Source: Desulfobacteraceae bacterium (lineage in GTDB: Bacteria > Desulfobacterota > DSM-4660 > Desulfatiglandales > Desulfatiglandaceae). Taken from it: a stretch of 6,953 nucleotides of DNA. Shown here in pieces: positions 1-6,069 of this stretch; positions within the stretch are counted from its first letter, which is position 1; every line of letters begins with the position of its first letter. A model generated the notes under the pieces. That model was not told the DNA's origin. It did no database searches and saw only the letters and a program-made list of their open reading frames with translations. The position numbers and the translations under genes are program-made. The stretch is from NCBI GenBank assembly GCA_030642205.1, contig DAOWOF010000126.1:1-6953 (forward strand). The letters run 5' to 3'.

Positions 1-167
1 ATCACTGCCAGTAATGTTCCAAGATGAAGTGAACAATTCAGCAGAAGCTCTGGTTCATGAAATCCGAGAATATTTTGAAAAACAACCAGATGTCCTGAAC
101 TGCTGACAGGTAAAAATTCTGTTAGACCTTGGATTACGCCTAAAAATATGGTTTCAAAAATATCCAT
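1..167 (-). CDS. uppP: Undecaprenyl-diphosphatase UppP/BacA, N-terminal part (cut by window edge)
   Basis: Translating the minus strand from the ATG at 167 gives 55 residues that match the start of the UppP/BacA family. UppP is an integral membrane enzyme that dephosphorylates undecaprenyl diphosphate to the monophosphate carrier used for peptidoglycan and other surface polymers, and it contributes to bacitracin resistance. The diagnostic first motif is visible: Q13-G-L-T-E17-F-L-P-V-S-S-S-G-H26. This fits the family's (E/Q)xxxE pattern plus the conserved serines and histidine. The second motif (PGxSRSxxT) would lie beyond the left edge. The start is supported by AAAAGG at 173-178, five bases upstream, and by the usual short hydrophobic N-terminus. 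It follows the FAD oxidase gene on the same strand after about 164 bases, so co-transcription is possible but not shown. Confidence 0.93.
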   Translation of the reverse strand, partial: MDIFETIFLGVIQGLTEFLPVSSSGHLVVFQNILGFHEPELLLNCSLHLGTLLAV

Positions 168-331
168 GTGAGCCTTTTGATGTTATTATTGGATTTAATA
201 ATTCCAGGAACCTGAACGATTTTTCTCAGATTAATTTTATTTGCAATTATTATGACGTTGGGGCCATTAAACGTATGATTTTGCGCTATGTATAATAGAT
301 TGGGTGAAAGGGGCGCTTTGGAACTGACATA

Positions 332-1708
332 TTAGATGAAAATTTTGCCAGGGTTCAGGATACCATGGGGATCAAAAGCCTTTTTTATTCGTTTCATTAA
401 TTTAATTCCAGCCTCATCAAATTCCATATCAAGATAAGGCGCCTTGGTAATACCAATACCATGCTCACCGGTAATGGTGCCATTCATTTCAATAACTTTT
501 TTAAATATCGCCTTGATAATAGATTTAACTGACGCGACATCCTGTGATCGGTTGTTATCATGCATAATATTAATATGAATATTTCCGTCACCAGCATGAC
601 CAAAAGAGGGAATAGGCAGATTATAGGCATTTCCCAGTTCTGATAAAAAAGAAAGCAGTTCCGGCATTTGGCTGCGAGGGATAACTATATCCTCACTGAT
701 CTTATGTGGGCGTAATTTATAAAGAGATGGTGATGTTTTTCGACGGACTTCCCATAATTTTTCTGCCTCCTTGTTATCAGATGCCACTTCAAAGGACAGA
801 CAGTCATATTTTTGACATATTTTTTTTATCAATATGGCTTCCTGCTCCAGAATACGCGGATCACCATCTACCTCTATCAGGAGCATGGCTTTAGCATTGG
901 GAAGTATCTCAATTTCCATTTCTTCCTGAACACATTCCAGACATATCCTGTCCATGAATTCCAAAATAGACGGGATTATTTTATTATTAATAATAGTCGA
1001 TACCGTCTTTGCAGCGCTACTTACATCGGAAAAAAGGACAAGCATGGTTTTTGTGGAGGCTGGTTTTGGAATAAGCCGGAGGGTAACGGAAGTAATTATC
1101 GCGAGAGTTCCTTCAGAGCCGGTGACCAAGCGGGTTAGATCATAGCCAGCGACACCTTTCATAGTAGCAACCCCGGTCTTGATAATTTCTCCGGTGGGAA
1201 GGACAACCGTCAATCCCATGACATAGTCCCTGGTCACACCATATTTTACTGCCCTTAATCCCCCCGCGCATTCAGCAACATTCCCTCCAATGGTAGAGAT
1301 GTCTTTGCTGGCAGGATCAGGAGGATAAAAGAGGCCTTTTTTTTCCACTGTTTTTTGCAGGTCGGCTGTTATAACTCCTGGCTCAACCATGGCAATCAAA
1401 TTGTCCTGATCAACCTTCAATATACGATTTAATCTGTTCAATCCCAGTACCAGACCGCCATTGACAGGCAAAGATCCTCCACTCATCCCGCTGCCCGCGC
1501 CCCTTGGGACGACAGAAAATCCAAACTTGCATGCCAATTTAAGGATTTGTGAGATCTGTTCCTGGCTAGCAGGAAAAATAGCCGCATCCGGAATAAAGGT
1601 AAGCTTGGTACCATCAGTACCATATTCCATTAATTTGTCTGGTGTGGATAAAAGATGCTCTGGATCAACAACACGCCTTAGCGCATTGAGGGCAGGTCCG
1701 GATATCAT
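332..1708 (-). CDS. glcD: GlcD-type FAD-linked oxidase (glycolate oxidase / D-lactate dehydrogenase family)
   Basis: The 458-residue protein has the full architecture of the GlcD/D-lactate dehydrogenase (VAO/PCMH) flavoprotein family, which oxidises 2-hydroxy acids such as glycolate or D-lactate. The N-terminal half is the FAD-binding PCMH domain: PRGAGSGMSGG at 68-78, DPASKD..TIGGNVAECAGG at 131-150 and GYDLTRLVTGSEGTLAIIT at 188-206. The C-terminal cap carries GHAGDGNIH (370-378) and GEHGIG (414-419), whose histidines and acid form the metal/substrate site in this family. The C-terminus FDPHGILNPGKIF is typical, so the protein is complete. It has no signal peptide and no fused Fe-S domain. 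A partner such as GlcF or an electron-transfer flavoprotein is not in the window. The ATG overlaps the recR stop as ATGA, with only a distant AGGG upstream, so translation is probably coupled to recR. The substrate cannot be decided from sequence, so the symbol denotes the family. Confidence 0.93.
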   Translation of the reverse strand: MISGPALNALRRVVDPEHLLSTPDKLMEYGTDGTKLTFIPDAAIFPASQEQISQILKLACKFGFSVVPRGAGSGMSGGSLPVNGGLVLGLNRLNRILKVDQDNLIAMVEPGVITADLQKTVEKKGLFYPPDPASKDISTIGGNVAECAGGLRAVKYGVTRDYVMGLTVVLPTGEIIKTGVATMKGVAGYDLTRLVTGSEGTLAIITSVTLRLIPKPASTKTMLVLFSDVSSAAKTVSTIINNKIIPSILEFMDRICLECVQEEMEIEILPNAKAMLLIEVDGDPRILEQEAILIKKICQKYDCLSFEVASDNKEAEKLWEVRRKTSPSLYKLRPHKISEDIVIPRSQMPELLSFLSELGNAYNLPIPSFGHAGDGNIHINIMHDNNRSQDVASVKSIIKAIFKKVIEMNGTITGEHGIGITKAPYLDMEFDEAGIKLMKRIKKAFDPHGILNPGKIFI

Positions 1709-2316
1709 GGATTAATGGATACCCTGTTTTTAAGGGCATGTTCAAGTGTCATACGATCCATATATTTAAGGTCGCCTCCCATTGGAACACCACGGGCTAT
1801 TCTGGTAATAAGAAGATGTTCATATTGTTTTGAAAGTAAGTCATAAAGAAAAGAAGCGGTTGTCTCACCTTCTGTAGTAGGATTTGTGGCCAGAATAACT
1901 TCACTTATATCTTCCTTATCAATGCGTTTGAGAAGCTCCTTGATTTTTAATCTTTCAGGGCCGACTCCGTCCAATGGTGAAAGCGCACCATGGAGAATGT
2001 GATAACGACCGCGGTAGTTGCCGGATTCTTCCAATGCAAGTTGATCACCAGGTCCTTCCACAACACAGATGCTGCCAACCTTACGATTTTGATCACTGCA
2101 AATAAGGCATGGATCCTTATCCGTCAGATTAAAGCAGATGGAACATAAGGAGACCTTTGTCTTTATATCAAGCAGGCTCTTTGCCAGATTTTCGGACAAT
2201 TCGTGGTTACTCCTTAATAAATACAAAGCAATCCTTGTTGCAGATTTTTGTCCTATTCCGGGAAGCCTGGAAAATTGTGAAATTAATCTCTCTAAAGGTG
2301 GAGGATAAATACCCAT
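1705..2316 (-). CDS. recR: Recombination mediator protein RecR
   Basis: RecR works with RecO (and RecF) to load RecA onto SSB-coated single-stranded DNA during gap repair in the cytoplasm. At 203 residues the protein has normal family length and all domains in order. These are the helix-hairpin-helix (RLPGIGQKSA, 17-26), a C4 zinc finger (C58, C61, C70, C73), the Toprim domain starting at CVVEGPGD with acidic E87, the ATNPTTEGETTA segment (143-154) and the C-terminal ARGVPMGGDLKYMD motif (174-187). The start lies six bases after the ybaB stop. No good Shine-Dalgarno sequence is visible, so initiation is probably coupled to ybaB translation. The N-terminus begins exactly where family members normally begin. 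The TGA stop overlaps the next ATG. The ybaB-recR pairing is one of the most conserved bacterial gene neighbourhoods. Confidence 0.97.
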   Translation of the reverse strand: MGIYPPPLERLISQFSRLPGIGQKSATRIALYLLRSNHELSENLAKSLLDIKTKVSLCSICFNLTDKDPCLICSDQNRKVGSICVVEGPGDQLALEESGNYRGRYHILHGALSPLDGVGPERLKIKELLKRIDKEDISEVILATNPTTEGETTASFLYDLLSKQYEHLLITRIARGVPMGGDLKYMDRMTLEHALKNRVSINP

Positions 2317-2322
2317 TATTTA

Positions 2323-2655
2323 TTATAACATACCAGGCATTCCAGGTATGTTTAATCCCTTTGTTAATTTACCCATTTCTTCATTCATCATATTTTTTGA
2401 TTTGACCAGGCCTTCATTAATCGCTGCTTTAATAAGGTCCTGGAGCATTTCCTTATCATCCGGATCAATTACTTCCCGTTCAATAGAAATAGATAAGACT
2501 TCCTGTTTGCCATTGATTACAGTTGTAACCATTCCTCCTCCAGCAGAGCTTTCAACTGTTTTGTCTCCAAGCTCTTCCTGTATTTGATTCATCTTTGACT
2601 GAAATTGTTGGGCCTGCTTCATAATTTGACCCATGTTAGGCATACCTTTTTTCAT
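2323..2655 (-). CDS. ybaB: Nucleoid-associated protein of the YbaB/EbfC family
   Basis: This 110-residue protein belongs to the YbaB/EbfC family of small dimeric DNA-binding proteins associated with the nucleoid. The N-terminal amphipathic helix (about 8-32, rich in Gln, Met and Lys) is followed by the signature segment V34-E-S-S-A-G-G-G-M. A beta-strand region with NGK (48-50) and VLSISI (53-58) comes next, then the conserved EVIDPDDKEMLQDLIKAAINEG (61-82). The tail LNIPGMPGML is rich in Gly, Pro and Met, as is usual. The ATG at 2655 has a clear GGAG at 2664-2667 with eight bases of spacing, which favours it over the internal Met5 and Met8. It lies between dnaX (166-base gap) and recR (6-base gap), the conserved arrangement for this family. 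Its precise role in the cell remains poorly defined for the family as a whole. Confidence 0.95.
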   Translation of the reverse strand: MKKGMPNMGQIMKQAQQFQSKMNQIQEELGDKTVESSAGGGMVTTVINGKQEVLSISIEREVIDPDDKEMLQDLIKAAINEGLVKSKNMMNEEMGKLTKGLNIPGMPGML

Positions 2656-2778
2656 ATTATTATCTCCATCTTTTGGAAGTTCTCAATAAGTTCCGAGCAA
2701 ATTCAATTATGGCCCGCCTTAAAGCCGCTGACAGGGAATTTATTCATGAATTAGATCTTATTTCTATAAATCAATCAA

Positions 2779-2814
2779 ACTGGATTTTATTGAATCCTTT
2801 ATATCTAATCCAGT
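2779..2814 (-). terminator. Possible terminator or attenuator hairpin between dnaX and ybaB
   Basis: Perfect 8-bp inverted repeat ACTGGATT (2779-2786) / AATCCAGT (2807-2814) with a 20-base loop, eight bases past the dnaX stop. An overlapping alternative hairpin pairs the same left-arm GGATT with AATCC at 2793-2797, so two mutually exclusive folds exist. In the dnaX direction the following bases are only moderately T-rich (TTGATTGATTT). On the plus strand the hairpin is followed by a real T run (2816-2822), but there is no plus-strand gene for it to terminate. Termination in the dnaX direction is therefore uncertain. Confidence 0.35.
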
Positions 2815-2821
2815 ATTTTTT

Positions 2822-4450
2822 TCAAGTTCTATCTACAATTTTTCCTTGAAAGGTATCTAAAAGAGATTGAGTTGAAGTCGATAAAGTTTTATCCTTGACA
2901 GGAATATTTTTTCCCCTGGGCATTATTTGCTTCTTTTTTTCAGCGTGAGATTGGAGGTTTTCAATAAAAGATATCTTGACTGGTCTTGAAAAAAATACAC
3001 GACAATACTCGGAAAGCCCTTCAAACCTTTCACGGTCATCAAAATATGTGGCGGAAAAAAGTTTAGCCGGCCTCATCATTTCAATGATATCCTGATTTAG
3101 TCTTAATAACCTCCAGTCTTTTATAATATTAAACATTGGTTTATTTTTTGTGCTGAGAAATGATAAAAAATCAACCCATGTTTTTTCGCCTTGTTCCAGG
3201 GTATTTGTTTGATCTTCAAGTGTTCCAGGTTTTTCATCTAACGGAATGGGTGGTTTGACACTTGTAGCATGGGCGATTTCTTTTTGATGCCCGTCTTTTA
3301 GTGTTGAGGTGATCTTGTTTTCAAGGGTTTGGATTTTCTCAAGGAGTTCTTGAAAAGAGATTATGCTGTCCAGATTGCAAAATTTTATAAGGGTTGCTTC
3401 AAGGAACAAACGTGGATTTGCAGTAAATTTCAAATCTTTTTCCCTGAAGATTAAATAATTCAGAATATATTGGAGTTTTTCCAATCCCGCCTTTTTAGCC
3501 TGGCTCTTTAGTGCCTCTTTCCTGTCTTCACTCAGGTCAAGAAGTTGATGCCTGGATGCAAGAAGGCTTATTACAAGATCTCTAAACTGATTCATTAATG
3601 ATTTGTAGAATTCTTTGATATCATAGCCGGCGTTATATAGATTATTGATAATATCCAGACATTTGGCAGGCGAATTATCAATAATTGCTTGTGTCAGGGT
3701 CATCATTAATTCCTGATCAATAATTCCCAATATTTCTCTGATCTCTATCTCATCGACCTTTGAACCACAGGATGAGACGACTTGATCCAAAAGACTTTGG
3801 GCGTCTCGCAGGCTTCCTTCAGCCTTTATGGCAATCAGTGTTAAGCTGGGTTTGGTGATCTCTATTTGTTCTGATATGGAAATATTGGATAAATGGTTTA
3901 TAATGAGATCGGTTGAAATCCTTTTGAAATTAAACCTTTGACAACGGGAAAGGATTGTTACAGGAACCTTATGGGACTCTGTAGTCGCAAAAATAAATTT
4001 AACGTGTGAAGGAGGCTCTTCAAGGGTTTTAAGCAGGGCATTAAATGCGGGCAGGGTGAGCATATGGACTTCGTCGATAATATAACAGCGGTATTTACTC
4101 GAGGCCGGCATATATTTTATATTTTCTCTGAGGTCTCTAATCTCGTCTATCCCCCGGTTTGAGGCCCCATCAATTTCCTGGATATCAACAGCCGATCCAT
4201 TGGTGATTCCTTTACAGGACCAGCAATTATTGCAAGGAATAATTTCACCCTTTCCTTCGCAATTAATGGCTTTGACCATAATTCTGGCTACCGATGTTTT
4301 GCCAACTCCCCGTGGACCGTCAAAGAGATAGGCATGGGCAACTCTGTCGTTTTTGATGGCATTAATCAGGGTCTGGGTTACATGTCCCTGACCAATAACA
4401 TCCTGGAATATTTGAGGCCGCCATTTTCTTGCTAAAACTTCATAAGCCAT
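2822..4450 (-). CDS. dnaX: DNA polymerase III subunits gamma/tau (DnaX)
   Basis: DnaX is the ATPase of the clamp-loader complex and organises the replisome. The 542-residue protein starts with the invariant YEVLARKWRPQ and has an AAA+ module. Walker A is GPRGVGKTS (45-53), zinc ligands are C64, C73, C76 and C79, and Walker B is IIDEVH (124-129). Sensor 1 is in FATTE (154-158), the arginine finger is in SRC (168-170), and sensor 2 is in GSLRDAQSLLDQV (212-224, R215). A collar domain follows to about residue 360, then a low-complexity linker (about 380-425) and a tau-like C-terminal region ending LLDTFQGKIVD. An in-phase A AAA AAG heptamer lies at codons 504-506, close to the 3' end. No Shine-Dalgarno sequence precedes the ATG; a small GGGT/ACCC hairpin abuts it. 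No other in-frame start fits the conserved N-terminus. It lies downstream of tRNA-Ser(GGA) and upstream of ybaB, as is common. Confidence 0.97.
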   Translation of the reverse strand: MAYEVLARKWRPQIFQDVIGQGHVTQTLINAIKNDRVAHAYLFDGPRGVGKTSVARIMVKAINCEGKGEIIPCNNCWSCKGITNGSAVDIQEIDGASNRGIDEIRDLRENIKYMPASSKYRCYIIDEVHMLTLPAFNALLKTLEEPPSHVKFIFATTESHKVPVTILSRCQRFNFKRISTDLIINHLSNISISEQIEITKPSLTLIAIKAEGSLRDAQSLLDQVVSSCGSKVDEIEIREILGIIDQELMMTLTQAIIDNSPAKCLDIINNLYNAGYDIKEFYKSLMNQFRDLVISLLASRHQLLDLSEDRKEALKSQAKKAGLEKLQYILNYLIFREKDLKFTANPRLFLEATLIKFCNLDSIISFQELLEKIQTLENKITSTLKDGHQKEIAHATSVKPPIPLDEKPGTLEDQTNTLEQGEKTWVDFLSFLSTKNKPMFNIIKDWRLLRLNQDIIEMMRPAKLFSATYFDDRERFEGLSEYCRVFFSRPVKISFIENLQSHAEKKKQIMPRGKNIPVKDKTLSTSTQSLLDTFQGKIVDRT

Positions 4451-4466
4451 GGGTTACATATACCCA
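4450..4466 (-). promoter_or_regulatory. Small hairpin abutting the dnaX start codon
   Basis: On the dnaX mRNA strand TGGGT and ACCCA can pair around a 7-base loop. The last base of the right arm is the A of the ATG. No GGAG-like sequence is visible in the 30 bases upstream. The stem is short, so this could be chance, but its position would affect initiation if it forms. Confidence 0.25.
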
Positions 4467-4648
4467 ATAAAATATATCTTGATTGTCATTTAAAGATAAA
4501 ACCTGGGAGGTTGTTCGAAAATGCCTATTGTTTAATAAAGGGACTTTTAAGTTGGCTGAAATTTGAGATACCCCTTGAATCAGGAAAGTCATTTAAACGC
4601 CGTATCTTCAGGTTTATTACGGGACTATTAAAGACCACCAAAAAAATA
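4451..4648. other. Spacer between tRNA-Ser(GGA) and dnaX
   Basis: About 200 bases of AT-rich sequence with no credible gene. On the minus strand it starts with a T-rich stretch after the tRNA (T7 at 4640-4646) and ends with the small hairpin at the dnaX start. I looked for the conserved core of an SRP RNA, whose gene occupies the dnaX-upstream position in Bacillus, and did not find one. No convincing dnaX promoter was seen. Confidence 0.5.
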
Positions 4649-4742
4649 TGGCGGAGAGAGAGGGATTCGAACCCTCGGTACCACTTATGGCAGCACACGC
4701 GATTTCCAGTCGCGCTCCTTCGGCCAACTCGGACATCTCTCC
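4649..4742 (-). tRNA. tRNA-Ser(GGA)
   Basis: The minus strand folds as a complete class II tRNA of 94 bases including an encoded CCA. The acceptor arms GGAGAGA (4736-4742) and TCTCTCC (4653-4659) pair perfectly, followed by discriminator G and CCA (4649-4651). The anticodon stem is CGCGA/TCGCG around the loop CTGGAAA, giving anticodon GGA (4705-4707) for UCC and UCU codons. The T arm is GAGGG-TTCGAAT-CCCTC. A long variable arm lies between the anticodon and T arms, as expected for serine. A run of seven T follows two bases after the CCA on the minus strand, and dnaX begins about 200 bases downstream. Confidence 0.97.
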
Positions 4743-4763
4743 TTGCAAATTTGTTCATTTAAT

Positions 4764-4791
4764 GTTATAAATGTTTAAAATCGAGTGAAAA
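4764..4791 (-). promoter_or_regulatory. Candidate sigma-70-like promoter for tRNA-Ser(GGA)
   Basis: On the minus strand TTTTCA (4786-4791) and TATAAC (4764-4769) are separated by 16 bases. They match the -35 and -10 consensus at 4/6 and 5/6 positions. Transcription would begin roughly 15 bases before the mature tRNA 5' end at 4742. The call rests on motif similarity and position only, and such matches are frequent in AT-rich DNA. Confidence 0.4.
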
Positions 4792-4813
4792 AGAGCTTTA
4801 CGTTTTTTTGCTC
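4788..4813 (-). terminator. Weak terminator-like hairpin upstream of the tRNA-Ser(GGA) promoter
   Basis: On the minus strand GAGC (4810-4813) and GCTC (4793-4796) can form a 4-bp stem followed directly by five T (4788-4792). The 13-base loop and short stem make it weak. It lies where transcription from tadA and tRNA-Ser(CGA) might stop before the tRNA-Ser(GGA) promoter. Its T run overlaps the candidate -35 element. Confidence 0.25.
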
Positions 4814-4815
4814 GT

Positions 4816-4836
4816 ATGGACTTATAACAAGTCCAT
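4816..4836. repeat. Perfect short palindrome, copy 1 of a two-copy family
   Basis: Inverted repeat ATGGACTT (4816-4823) / AAGTCCAT (4829-4836) with a 5-base loop ATAAC. Read on the minus strand, its first 12 bases ATGGACTTGTTA are identical to 5892-5903 on the plus strand, and 16 of 21 bases match over the full arm-to-arm length. It is therefore probably a member of a dispersed palindromic repeat family. No T run follows in either direction, so it is not an obvious terminator. Confidence 0.6.
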
Positions 4837-5114
4837 TCATGTTTATATATAATATTTTAAAAATTTATGCAAGACAAGAGGAAGACTGATCTAGAGCTGC
4901 AAACTAATGCGTCATTTGGTTCAAAGAGCTTCATTATTTAAAAGCCTCATTTTTGTGACGATGAATAATAACGCAACCTGAAGCTTTTTATGCAATGCTA
5001 TTGAAGCATCGGAACAATATAATTTGATATCATAATCTATAACCATAGCTTAAGATAAAAGTGTAATTGGAGTTTTTTTAAAATATCCCTAACGGCCTGG
5101 TTTAAACTTATTAT
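4837..5114. other. Gene-poor AT-rich spacer between the two tRNA-Ser genes
   Basis: Part of the roughly 520-base gap between the tRNA-Ser genes that is not taken up by the MITE-like element or the promoter region. It has no ORF of credible length with a ribosome binding site. A minor inverted repeat ATGCT/AGCAT lies at 4995-5009. I see no SRP RNA core (GGAAG-type tetraloop region), no 6S-like fold and no riboswitch. A small unrecognised RNA cannot be excluded. Confidence 0.5.
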
Positions 5115-5255
5115 GAGACCTTTGCAAAATACCCCCTTCGTTCCATTTAGGCATCAGGCAAAAAATTTAATCCTCGAAATACTTAATGTATTCCTGTGGT
5201 TGAAATTTTTGCCTTGCTTAAACGTAAACGAAATTGAACCCCTTTCAAGGGTCTC
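5115..5255. mobile_element. Quasi-palindromic MITE-like element
   Basis: The 141-bp segment begins GAGACC (5115-5120) and ends GGTCTC (5250-5255), a perfect terminal inverted repeat. Read inward, the two ends continue to match imperfectly: GAGACCTTTGCAAAA against GAGACCCTTGAAAGG. The interior is also a long imperfect palindrome centred near 5185. AATAC/GTATT flanks the centre, GGCAAAAAATTT (5157-5168) opposes AAATTTTTGCC (5203-5213), and CTTCGTT on the left opposes AACGAAA on the right. There is no coding capacity. This is the pattern of a non-autonomous miniature inverted-repeat element or a large REP/ERIC-like intergenic repeat. It sits 11 bases past the 3' end of tRNA-Ser(CGA). Possible flanking TTA/TAA bases exist, but no clear target duplication is seen. 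Mobility is inferred. Confidence 0.6.
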
Positions 5256-5266
5256 TCTAATCAGAA

Positions 5267-5362
5267 TGGCGGAGAGGGTGGGATTCGAACCCACGTGCCC
5301 CGTTATTCACAGGACAAATCGATTTCGAGTCGACCCCGTTACGGCCACTTCGGTACCTCTCC
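5267..5362 (-). tRNA. tRNA-Ser(CGA)
   Basis: Complete class II tRNA of 96 bases on the minus strand with encoded CCA (5267-5269) and discriminator G. The acceptor arms GGAGAGG (5356-5362) and CCTCTCC (5271-5277) pair perfectly. The anticodon stem is GTCGA/TCGAT around the loop CTCGAAA, giving anticodon CGA (5325-5327), which reads UCG. The T arm is GTGGG-TTCGAAT-CCCAC, and the long variable arm expected for serine is present. It starts 13 bases after the tadA stop on the same strand, so it is very likely processed from a tadA transcript. Confidence 0.97.
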
Positions 5363-5375
5363 ATGATGGTATTCC

Positions 5376-5831
5376 TTATCTCCTATTCCTGAAAAAATCC
5401 CGCATCAATACACGACATTCATCTGCCATAATTCCGGGAATGACATCAATACTATGGTTTAACCTATGGTCTCCAGCGAGATTATAAAGAGATCCTGCTG
5501 CGCCTGTTTTTAGTTCCTGTGCTCCAAATATAAGCTTACTGATCCTGGCATTAATAGCTGCCCCCATACACATAAGGCATGGTTCAACGGTTGCTACCAG
5601 GATGGTGTTATTTAAGCGGTAATTTTTAAAGAATTCGCCACCTTTTCTAAGCACCAGGATCTCCGCGTGAGCAGTTGGATCATTAAGACTGATTGTTTGA
5701 TTATGAGCCTTGGCAATAACCTGGCCATTTATAGTCGCAAGAACAGCCCCGATTGGAACTTCCTCCCTTAAAAAACCCTTTTTTGCCTCTTTTAAGGCAA
5801 TCTGCATTAAATCATTAAGTTTATGGCACAT
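5376..5831 (-). CDS. tadA: tRNA-specific adenosine deaminase TadA
   Basis: TadA deaminates the wobble adenosine (A34) of tRNA-Arg(ACG) to inosine in the cytoplasm. The 151-residue protein is a full-length member of the zinc-dependent cytidine/deoxycytidylate deaminase fold. The zinc ligands and catalytic acid are in TAHAEI (H55, E57) and EPCLMCMGA (C85, C88). The N-terminal EVPIGAV (24-30), the AHN motif with N44, and the TadA-type GA.....GAAGSLYNL segment (103-118) point to TadA rather than another deaminase. The family's usual N-terminal helix is covered by this start. The alternative internal Met9 would remove part of it. No good Shine-Dalgarno sequence is visible. It is followed 13 bases later by tRNA-Ser(CGA). 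The tadA-dnaX-ybaB-recR order is also known in Bacillus. Confidence 0.95.
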   Translation of the reverse strand: MCHKLNDLMQIALKEAKKGFLREEVPIGAVLATINGQVIAKAHNQTISLNDPTAHAEILVLRKGGEFFKNYRLNNTILVATVEPCLMCMGAAINARISKLIFGAQELKTGAAGSLYNLAGDHRLNHSIDVIPGIMADECRVLMRDFFRNRR

Positions 5832-5885
5832 TTATTTTAAATATCTATCATATTGTGTTTTTAATCGTCAATAAAATTATGACCG

Positions 5886-5918
5886 TAATTGATGGACTTG
5901 TTACGAGCTTATCAATTA
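5886..5918. repeat. 33-bp palindrome, copy 2 of the two-copy family
   Basis: TAATTGAT (5886-5893) and ATCAATTA (5911-5918) are perfect inverted repeats, and pairing continues inward to a 3-base loop at 5901-5903 (CTTG opposite CGAG). As RNA read on the plus strand, 11 Watson-Crick and three G-U pairs form, with one mismatch. The inner part shares ATGGACTTGTTA with the minus strand of the palindrome at 4816-4836. It could act as an operator for the divergent genes, but the second copy in a different context makes a dispersed repeat more likely. Confidence 0.55.
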
Positions 5919-6069
5919 TTAATAGCCCATAATAAATTTAATTTGATGGTTGTGTAATTATTCACTGATAAGTGGTGCTGGATCTAATTGTTTTATAAGA
6001 ATAAATAATTTTCATCAAAGGGATCGTCTTTTGCATAGTACATTGTATAGAAGTTATTGATTTTATTTT

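Noticed and set aside
185..202. AT-only inverted repeat ATTATT/AATAAT upstream of uppP
   Set aside because: Weak A-T pairing in AT-rich sequence with no associated T run; chance is the simplest explanation.
291..296. Perfect TATAAT on the plus strand
   Set aside because: There is no acceptable -35 at the right distance and no plus-strand gene downstream; it points antisense into the oxidase gene.
706..1145. Overlapping plus-strand ORFs (706-894, 812-1138, 954-1145) and 1461-1715
   Set aside because: They lie wholly or mainly antisense to the well-supported FAD oxidase gene and show no family features or ribosome binding sites.
2157..2587. Plus-strand ORFs 2157-2405 and 2348-2587
   Set aside because: Antisense shadows of recR and ybaB.
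4511..4762. Plus-strand ORF of 83 codons, and a minus-strand ORF at 4525-4758, across tRNA-Ser(GGA)
   Set aside because: Both are translations through the tRNA gene (RERDSNPR.. on the antisense strand, FESLSLR on the sense strand), a well-known source of spurious proteins.
4743..5266. Possible SRP (4.5S/6S-type) RNA gene expected by analogy with Bacillus gene order
   Set aside because: The conserved GGAAG-type core and its flanking pairing could not be found on either strand by eye.
5113..5487. Plus-strand ORF of 124 codons containing ERVGFEPT
   Set aside because: It reads antisense through tRNA-Ser(CGA), the MITE-like repeat and the tadA 3' end. The GFEPT string is the usual antisense tRNA artefact.
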